From Diphasiastrum complanatum (taxonomy: Eukaryota; Streptophyta; Lycopodiopsida; Lycopodiales; Lycopodiaceae), in NCBI GenBank assembly GCA_029204225.1, contig CM055094.1, positions 11,579,153-11,643,152 on the forward strand: DNA of 64,000 nucleotides. The letters are read 5' to 3'. Shown here one piece after another: positions 40,801-51,400 of the stretch. Position numbers and translations under genes: made by a program. Below the pieces are notes generated by a model that saw nothing but the letters and a program-made list of their open reading frames with translations, was not told the DNA's origin and ran no database searches. Every line of letters starts with the position of its first letter. Within the stretch, counting starts at the first letter, position 1.

Positions 40801-43800
40801 AAATCTTATTTTGGATTCACAGGTTTTCTTTCACAAGTTTATTATTGATCATTCATAGTTGCACCTCTCAACAATTTGTTGAAAGGAATCAAAACTTGAA
40901 AGGGTAGGCCTAGCCCACTAATTCAGTGGAATGAGAAATTGATTTTTTGTTTAATAGACTCAAAGATCTAATTGTCTCGATTGTTAGAAAGTAATGTTTT
41001 TTGTTCCATGTTGGCATGCTATTATAGAGGCCAAATCTATTTTTAGTAATTCCTAAAGTCAATTTAGTGGTTCGTGCATGTAGGTGGGTGCACTAGTTCT
41101 AGGGTAGAACTTGATTTTATCACTTAGTCATTTAATACGGGTCTTTACCCAAAATAGGTAGCAATAATAGCAATCATCTTTTTGTCTTTAGCTTTTGCTT
41201 TTTGCTTTTGGCTTTTCACAAATATAGAAAAAGTATTTAAGTAGGCTGGGACCCTACCATAGATTCATTCTGATGTATAGGGCTTTGCTCATTCCTCTAT
41301 AATCAGAGTTCTCTCAATCTCTTATGTTGGTCTTGGTTGTTGGAAAGAGGGGTGTAAAAGATAGGTCTGAAAGAATCGAATTCGAACGACAAGAAATAAA
41401 ACTTATCGTGCGCAGCGGAATAAACTATCTTCCTCTTTCTTCATGCATGACTACGCCTATCAATTTCGAACAAAACAATAGTGATAAAAATCACGTTCGA
41501 TCTTATTGTAACTAACTTTGAAATTATCAATACTACAATGACTACGTAGCCAAACATTTAAGCATTGAATTATCAGACAAATAATTTGTCGCGAAGAATT
41601 ACAGAAATGCACACATGGCTACCACCCTCCCTATGCCACCTCACCCAAGGGACACTTGGGTCACACTCCACATTCACCTTTAGTTACCTCCCTTAGTCCC
41701 ATGGCCTTATGGCCTCAAGAAACTCCTAGAACTCCCCTAAGGCTCATCCTTAAGCTTGAAAGGAGAAAAAAGTACAATTGTACGTTCGTGAGAGAGGCGG
41801 AGGAAAAAAGACAATTTTCCTCCTTTGAGATTGAGAATGCATTATGTGTAAAAAAATTTGTATCTAGCAAGTGGCTTAAGGAGGATGGAAGAGGTTCAAT
41901 AAGAGGCTATGGGAGGTGGAGAGTCATGCCTCTACTTGTTGTAGGTACAATGTGCAGGTACAGCTTGTGGTACTTATTCCACTACCTCTCCCTCTTTCTT
42001 TAAATTCATACTTGACTTTTGTTTTGGTTTACAAACTCAAGCAAGCTAATTTTTAAAAGAATTCTTTCAAACCTTAAGCCTTCAGTTTAAAAAGCTGAAA
42101 TTAATTACTTTTTTAAAAGTAAAAGTTTACATAAGTTTGAAACTTAAGTTTTCACAAGTTTGAACTTATGTGAATTTGTGAGCTTAGAAACTTGAAAACT
42201 TTGAGAGTACTTCCTTGTATACCTCCAAGGTAGGAGTCTTCAAGCACACATCCTAGATCACGAAAAGTGGCAACCTTGTAGGTCCACAAGTCCTTGGTCA
42301 AGTCAACAAGCCCAATTGACGCTAGATTCCAAATTAGGATTTGGTACCCAAAGAGTTGGCTCCCTAACATTCCCTCCCCCTTAAAAGACTTCTAAAAGAA
42401 AATCTAGGAATCTCAGACTAAGGTCTCGCTCCCTTTCCCAAGTGGTCTTGTCTTCGGAACTTCCTTTTCAACAAACCAAGGACTCAGCTGCCTGCCGATT
42501 TCTGAGCCCACATTGACGTACATCAACAATGGCCCGAGGTTCAGAAGGTACAAAGGATGTCAGATCCTCTAACTAAACTAGCTTATCCTGTAAAATCAAT
42601 TCACCCTTTTCCCCGAGTCGTTCCTTTAAACGACTGATATGGAAGACTGGGCGAACATTGACTCCCTGCGGAAGGTCTAGTTGATAGGCATTATGATTGA
42701 GTTTCTTTACAATACAGAAAGGCCCAATATAACGAGGCGATAACTTAGGACATTTTCCAGTCTTCAGAACCTTAGAGTCTTTTCGGACTTTAAGATACAC
42801 AAAATCTCCTTCCACATAGACCCTAAGTTGTCACTGATTAGCATAACATTGGGCTCTATCATGAGTCGCTTTTATGTTATTGCGAGCAACAAGCATCATT
42901 TCTTGCATGTCATGCAGGAATTCCACTGCTGCCTTAACCTTAAGGCTTTTGAGGCCAACAAGATTGGAGCTCGAGGCTGAAAACCATACATTAGAGTGAA
43001 TGGACTAAAACCCGTAGCTGAGTGCTTTGCGCTGCTATACACAAAATCAATCACTGGAAGATACCTTTCCCAATCCGCCTATCTCTTGGAAACATAGGCA
43101 TGAAACATATCTTCCATAGACTGGTTCGTCCTTTCAGTCTAACCATCCAATTCAGGATTATCTATAGACCCTAGACTTAAGGTGGACTCTAATTTCTCAA
43201 AGGCCAATTGCTAGAATTTGCCAATGAACTTAGAATCCTGATCATTAACAATGTCATTCGGCAATCCAAACAACTTGAATAACTTTTTTTCCCGAAAAGT
43301 TGAGCAAGTTCAGAAGCTTTGATAGACTGCCTGGTTGGAATGAATTGTGCCATTTTGGTTAGTCTGTCAACTATAAACCAAAAAACATCATTTTGCTTCC
43401 CCGGCATTTGCAAACGTATGCCTCCACTTTACCGTTTAAAAATTCCTTTTTATTAGTTCAAGCGGTCTTTGTGAGCCAGGGTGCCCAGCACACGAGCTGT
43501 CATGATAGTCATGCAGGATTTGGGCCATAATATCATCATTTTCTGGCACAAACACTTTCCCATTCCAAAAAAGTAACCCATTCCTTACGGAATAGTCCCT
43601 TAAAATCTTGTCCCGAGGAAAAATCTTGGAATCCTACATTCTGCCAAATATGACTGAAAACTTGCCGGTCTTACACAAATCTCTTAGGGACAAATATAGA
43701 TTGGATTTCAGACCCCTAAGGTCAACGACATCATTAATATACTTTAATGTTTGATGGTCAGTCACTATGGTAAATTTGGATCCATACGAATAATGTCTCC

Positions 43801-45340
43801 AAATTTTTAAGGCATGAATTACTGCAAAAAGCTCCTTATCATAGGTGGAATACCTCACGGATGGTTAGGAGTATAGACCAGTCACAAACCTTACGGACCT
43901 TATTAGGGTCAATCTCCAACCCATGATCTCAAATGTCGTGACTGAGGTAAACTAGTCTTTTCTAAAAAAACTCACATTTGGATTCCTTGGCAAAGAGCTT
44001 CTCCTGTCTAAGTAACCTTTGGACATGCTCCTCATTCTCTTATAAGGTCTTACTATAGATGAGCATATTGTGTAAGTAAACTATGACGGACTTTCCCAGA
44101 TATGGACGAAGAAGGTATTTCATCATTTGTTAGAAAGTGGCATGAGCATTTGTCAAACCAAATGGTAAGACTGGAAACTCATAATGGCCATACCTAGTCC
44201 TAAAACGGTTTTCTCCACATCCTCACTCTTAATTCGAATCCGATAATACCCTGATCTCAAATCGATTTTGGTGAAATACTGTGCACCAGGTAATCGATCA
44301 ACCAGTTCATCCATTCAAGGTAAGGGGTCATGATTTTTATTAGTTAATTTACTTAATTTTTTAAAGTCTACACACAGGCGAGTGCCTCCGTCGTTTTTAT
44401 CAACTGAAATAACTAGAGCCCCCAAGGGGACTTGGTAGGCCTTACATGTCCCATCTTAAGTTAATATTTGCAATTGCCTATAAACTTCATCCTCTTCGGT
44501 AGTACTCAGTCCTATAGGGTAACAAGGATACAGGCGAGCTACCAAGGAGTGTAATTCTATGATCGACTCCCCTAGACGGGGGAAGACCCTCGACAGCTGC
44601 TCTGGGAAAACGTCAGTAAATTCTTGTCCAAGTCTCCTAAAGGTTTTGCCTTCTGACAAATCTTCTTCTTTTAGATTGTTAGATATTAGTGCAAGTTGCA
44701 TGTTATAACTTTGTAAATTGCATTCCTCATGATAAGTAATACTTCTTGATATGCCTAACTTGTAGGTACTTTTAAGAATCCCAACTATTATTGTACTATA
44801 ATATTAATTTTAAGGCTCCTTTCTAAGATAAGACTATTTTAAGATAGGACCCATTGTGGGAACCTTCCCATTGCAGGAGAATGCATTCTCAGCCATTTTC
44901 CTTGCAACTCAATTTGCAACCTATTTTTTTCAGTTTTAGGCCAATTCTTTTGCTTGCCTAGACTAGTTTTCCATGCTTGAAGTGTGTGCTCTAAAAATCA
45001 AAATACTTAACATTCTATGCTTATCTGTTTAAAACCAATAAAAGTCATGGCATGGAGTTCCATAATTTCCCCCTTTCCCAACAGCGTTGTTGTTCCCACT
45101 GGTCCACATGTTCTCCCGTTCCCATTCCCTGCCATATATACATGCATGTGCCCAAATTGGGCATGTATTTGACTCTGGTGGCTTGCACTACTTTGCATCT
45201 GTGGTTGTGGATGGAGAGCAATCATCATGATTTATTATCGAATTCTTGCAAGAAAATTTACTTTGTTTTATGACTACTTATTACATGTTTTGTATCTCAT
45301 CTCTGGAGACAAGCTGGAAGAAGCTCCAAGCCAGGGGGGG

Positions 45341-45400
<60 letters not shown>

Positions 45401-48400
45401 ACACGCTGAATCTCACAGATTATCAATTGACAATCACAATCTACACCAACGAAGTCAAAAACTTGACAACTCTTTTCTAAGCTGAAATGCTTCAAACAAA
45501 ATCAACAAGAGACACATTTTTACCCATGGAATAGCACTTTATGAACTTAACATCTTAGTGAAATTTCAACATGAACATGACGGAGTATCTACAAGCAATA
45601 ACTCTGCTAGTTACACAAAACCTAGGGATGCAAATGGAGTTTATCTGGTTGCAAACATCTGATGTCAGTATAGAAATGCAGAGTCCAAAAACACACTAGA
45701 CTTAGCTTTTAGGAATCAGGAGAGCAAAATTTACGTATAGCATCATCTTACCTCACGTTGAGTTATGAGCTGGGTTGCATTGTACTGAGCAACTATAGCC
45801 TTCAAAGTTTCATGAACTATTGATGGCAGTACCTTCTCTGCATAGTCTAAGCCAAGTGTCCTATAAATTTCAGGTAGTCTGTCTGGCATCGGCCTAGTCA
45901 AAATTCTAAGTGTGATGCGAACCTGTCAATGATGGCATGTGTCAATACTTTAATTAAATATTTTAACCATAAATGTGCTGCAAATATGCAATTGCCAAAA
46001 TAAGTAATGTAGCAAGATCTGTTGCTAACAAAATGGATTATTGGGTTCAAAGCATGTCATAAAACAAAAGCAACTGGCAAGATGATACCGTCTGAAGATC
46101 CCTGCTTCCTGAAGTACTGTCTGCTACATGGGGCCTAGCTCTCACATCAAAAATTATAGGTCTATCAATCCAAGGAAATTTCAAGTGGGTTCCTTCCGGA
46201 TATACCTGCAAACAACAATGTATTAGACACAATTCAACGATGTACAAGCTTCTGTAGAATTAACAGCACGAAGAAAAGTTGATCTTTTTACATCAATTAG
46301 AAAACAATGAAATAAATGCCCTTGCAATTTGGAACAATTTCACTCAAAGTCTCAAAGCTGTGTACACCTAAGAACTCGAAGAAATTTTTCAATTATATTT
46401 CAATATGACATTCAAGGCTTTGTAGCCCAATAATGCTTGCACATTGACTGTGATATAAGATCTCTGGTAAGCTACATAACATCATACTTTGATTTTCAAA
46501 TCTCACAATAAACAATAGTCCAACAGATGCTAGAAACTCTTTCAGCAAGTCCTGAAAGTTCCAAGTGGCGTGAAGCAGCTTACGAGGAGATGACTTGCTG
46601 CAACGTAATCAAGTTCAAACTCTACAACGTCTACCAGCACATCGTCAAGTTGTGGATTCCAAGTGGGTGTTAAAAAAAGGTGCAAGAAGATGGCTCTCTC
46701 AAATGTTACAAAACCAGGCTAGCTGCGAAAGGTTTCACACAAGCAGCAGGGAAGGGGGAAGGACTATAACAGAACATTTTCTCCAATTTTAAAGATGCCT
46801 AGCTTGCATACTTTGTTGGCCTTAGCATCACACGAGAGTTGGAAAGCCCACCAAATGGATATGCGTACTGCCTTCCTCAATGGAAAATTTGAGGAAGATA
46901 ATTATATGCGACAACCGGAGGGATTTCTAGAGCCAGGCAAGGAACACTTCATTAGTAGGCTTCGCAAGGCCATTTATGATCTAAGCAAGATTCTCAGAAA
47001 TGGTACAAAAAATTAGATACTATCATGAAGCAAGAAGGTTTAGTGCTAAGGACAAGAAAAACCAAAGTTAATATTCAAGTTAACTTTATATTGTATTCTT
47101 GAACTTTATGTACAGAATATGCCAGTCATAGGAGACACCAATGAGGTTCTAGCTGTGAAAATAGCAATTGGTCAAAAATTGTGACCTGGTCGACTTGGGG
47201 ACGTTCACTTCTTCCAGGGAATTCACATAACTCATGACAAGAACAAACGGCAAGTGCATCTCAATCAAAATAAGTATGTTGATATGTTGTTGAACAGATG
47301 TGGTATGGAAGACATGTTTCCAGTAACTACACCACTAGAAAACTACCAATCTATTCTTTCAAGTTCAACATGAGTCACCAAGGGACCCCATACAGTGAAC
47401 TGATTGGCAGCTTCATGTATTTGATGTATTGCACAACAATTCTCTTGAGTCAATTCAATGATTGTCACATTGATAGGCACTGGTTGATGGCAAAGAACTT
47501 TAAAGTATCTGAAAAGCATAGCTGATTTTGGAGTACTCAGTATGCTATTCATGGGAAACAAATTTCAGCTTGTTGACATATATAGATGCAAGTTATGGCA
47601 CAAATAAGCAGGCAAGATCTACTATTGGTTGTTCTTATCAATTGTGCAAAGGACTTATTGGCTGGACTAGCAGGAAGCAAACATAGGGGCGCAGTCAACA
47701 ACAGAATCCTGGTATGTCGCTCTTGCAAAAGGAGCAAAAGATGTACTCTGGTTACAAGATTTGCTTCAAGACATTCAAGCAATTAAGATGTCATCAAAAT
47801 GGTTGAAAATTGTGTCTTTCACAACAAATCGAAACACATCCCAACAAAGTTTCACTTTGTGAGAATTTTAGTGGAAGACAGTAATTCATGTGGATTATAT
47901 GCCCAATAAGGACATTATTGCAAATTTGCTGCTAATTCATACACGCTTAAAGTGCTCTCATCTGCTCTATGTCTGACTCGAAACAATCGATCTCCTGGGA
48001 TGAGAAAACGTTGGACGTGAGGGCTATAGAAGAAGCCGCTCCTTGTCGTACTACTTGACAGAAGTCTCCTGGTAGGGGTAGATCACTTATTGCCGTACTT
48101 GTCATGGGAAGTATATCGAGGTTAACGCTTGCTCAATAGGTTGCAATTGTGAGATCCGTGTGGTTACTAATATCCATTGCTGATTTATCTTGATGTATAG
48201 TGTGGCTCTTATCCGAAATCCCTCGTTATCGACCTCAAGTGCTAAGCCTCCAGTTTGAAGGCCACGTACCGTAGTATCGAGTCCTATGATGGTCACATAG
48301 AGTCCGATGAAGCGAAGTATAGGACAATATGGCCGTGGTCGGCGCTCATCTGTCATTCCTAGATTTATAAGCTCTTTATCTCTTACTTATAACACTGTTC

Positions 48401-51400
48401 TAGGGATACTAGTGACGAAAGACCGTTGATGCGCGCTACCAGACTGCCCATTTTTTAGCGATCCACTATTGCTTACTGCCTGTCTGTAGCACAGATGATT
48501 GCGTGCTAAGAGAGGGAGGTTTGTACCCTTCTTGTGAAGGTACAACGTACTACTGATCTGTAGCAGACAGAAAGCATTTGTGGGCAGAATGTAGCTCGCT
48601 GGCGGATGACAATGATAAAATGTGTAGTATCCAATGCGCCAGGGTGAATCCCTCCCCAAGGACCAGCGCAATCAGGTTCCCTTCATGAATCTGTCTTCTT
48701 CCAAAGATCAGTAGTGTGAATAAACTTGGTCTAATCTCAACTTTAGGATGCTTGTAACTTCTGTTTCTATATCTCTTTTTACTTATTTTGCAAATGTAAT
48801 GGCACGGTAGGAAGGGCTGATGATAGTAACATCATTCTGATTTTGATCACTCAACTAGATAGTGTGCAGGCATTGAATGGTAGTCATTCATTCGACTATA
48901 ATCCTCTTTCTCATAACTGAAAATAGATTTGGGTATTTAGTCTCCAGATATAGCTATTTTCAAGGGGAATTTTTCTATTCAGACATCTCATGGCATTGCA
49001 AAACAGGTGCATGACTTCAGATAGTCACTGCACAACAAAAGTCTCAGGCTGACTCACTACGCTTGCATTAGTGTTCAAAGATGAGAAACATTGTTTACAG
49101 GCTATAATTTATACCTCCAGAACTGGGTAGAGACAGATAATCCAGCGGTGAACCAACAATATTAGGGAATTGAGAATTGCTTTTACAGAACCAGAGACAA
49201 GGCATAGGACAAGTTCCATACATACTCCTGAGAGCAAATCAAGCTCAGCACACTCTTGAAGGCAGAAACTACAGCATGTGCAACAATTTTAGGAAACATA
49301 ACCAGAGGCTGGACCAACACAACCCATACATCTTTCAGAGGGCAAGATATAGCCAACATCTTCCTAAAACACAGCCCTCAACTCATCTTTTCATAGTTCA
49401 AAAGTAAGATGGTCAGCATGAGATAACATCCTTGATATTAACAAGAATCTCAGCACCATAGCTATTGACAATAGATGGAGAGATACAGTCACCAAACCCA
49501 GCTAAGAACACATTTTGGTGCAGTAAAATTCCAGCATAAGAACATGTAGTTTACAGTGAATGTAAGAGAGTGTAAACCTCAACAGAGCCTAAACCTCATA
49601 ACAGAGTGTAAACCTCAACAGAGCCTAAACCTCATAACAGAACTGCTGTTCTATTTCAGCATAACGTTTGCTCATTTTATAAGACTGGAGCCCACCTCTC
49701 TTCTTCATTTTGCCATTGTGCTCTTCTCCAGCCCTGCAGCAGTCACTTCTAAGGCATTGAATGTTGAGCATGTGTCTATGAAAGAGAATCCCTCATGCCT
49801 ATTAGTTTTTTGGCATATGGGGCTCTTAAATGCTTGAATCAAAAAAATCCACCATTAAGGGCCTTCAAACTAACTTTTGCATTAAACTTGATTTGGCCTT
49901 TTTGGCATGTGGTTAATAGTGTTGCCCTCCTAACTAGTGCCATGTGATTTTTTCCTCTAAAGCCTCTTAATGAAGCCCCAACTTTGATTTTGGCCCCCCT
50001 TTAGCATTTATGATCCATTTGCTTTTCCCCATGTGGCTATTAGGAGGCCCCATGGCTAATTTCTCTAGCTTTTGGCCCATTGCCCGTTTGGTCATGCTCT
50101 CTTTTTCCCTTTTCTTTGTCATTGGTCCTCTTTTTTGATATTGCACTTTGAGGACCCCTTAACCTTAGCCATTGGTTTTTCGACTTGCAATTCTGCAATT
50201 TTGGTGACTGAGCCCCCTCTTCTCACTGAGCAACAACCTGAAAACACAATACTTCAGTTTTTATATTAGTATCGAAAATCACAGTACATTGCAAGATTTT
50301 GGCATAGTAGCCGAAACTATACTTATAGGCCGATTTTTTAAAGGCCGTCAAAAATTTTGAAGGCCAACTCTAAGGCCATAATTTCTTCTAGCCACATTAC
50401 GGGCGGTTTGGGACCCCTATCTATTGGCGTTTTTTAGCCATTTTTACATTGAAATTGTGCTATGTGGTCAATGGTGTCATTGATGCTTGGGCCAAGAGGG
50501 TGGAAAAGCGAGAGATGCAGCAGCATGGATGGTCTGGACAAGAAAAGAAGATTGATCTTCTAAAGTATGCTCGTATGATCTGCCAAACTCATCAGAAAAG
50601 TGCGTCACAGATGTGCACCAGAAAATCTGCCAAACAGCACATCAGAACACATCAGTAACTTCATGCTCACAGAATGTACAGCAAAGATAACATCACACAC
50701 AGGCAGAAGTACTGTAGACAGGATTCATCGCACACCATCTGGAAGAGGACCGGGCATCCAAGAATGAGACTGCATGTTCAGCCAGGGAGGCGTCGTGAGT
50801 GAAGAGAGGCGCGCGTCAGGGTGTCAGTAAGGCAACATGCCAGCAGGCTCTGATACTATATTGTTAAATCAGAGAAACATCAATTCATGCAACAGAATAG
50901 AGCATCTCATAGAAGTAAGGGAGAGATAGCATTCTTCTAACTACATACTTTATTAATTAGTGAATGAGTGAATGAGGCATTGCCTCTACATACTGCGTGA
51001 GAGAGAGACGGACTGCGTAAAGTCACGTCTGTTGGGGACCAGCCACTTAATTAGCTATATAATAAACTTGTTCACACATATATACGTTACTTAGATGACA
51101 TCTACTTTAATAATAGAAAAGCTACTCCCTATGCTATGTAAATTGCTTCTCGTAAGCTTGGTGCTGGGCTTATCACGATCAGTACTAATTGGCATACATC
51201 ATTTTCAAGCTCCGGTAGAGTACAATAGTATATGGAGGGCGCCTATGACTTGTATTTGTGGGATAAATTTTAAGACATGGAAGACATGCAACGACTTTCT
51301 GCAATAACATGAAGGTTCTGTGGAATGAGCAGTTTTGAAGAACTCCCTTATTCACCATGGCTGCCAATAATAGAGACACTCACATCATTAAAAAGTTTGA

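Larger units (their letters stand above)
36498..45751 (-). other. Prohibitin intron 3 (9,254 bp), filled with retroelement pieces
   Basis: Donor GAG|GTAAGA (45752/45751), acceptor GGCAG at 36498. It contains copia, two opposed Ty3 remnants and a (GA)n tract, listed separately. Confidence 0.9.

Noticed and set aside
49568-49639. Short direct repeats considered as a CRISPR array
   Set aside because: Two adjacent units without spacers in a plant nuclear genome; simple tandem duplication.
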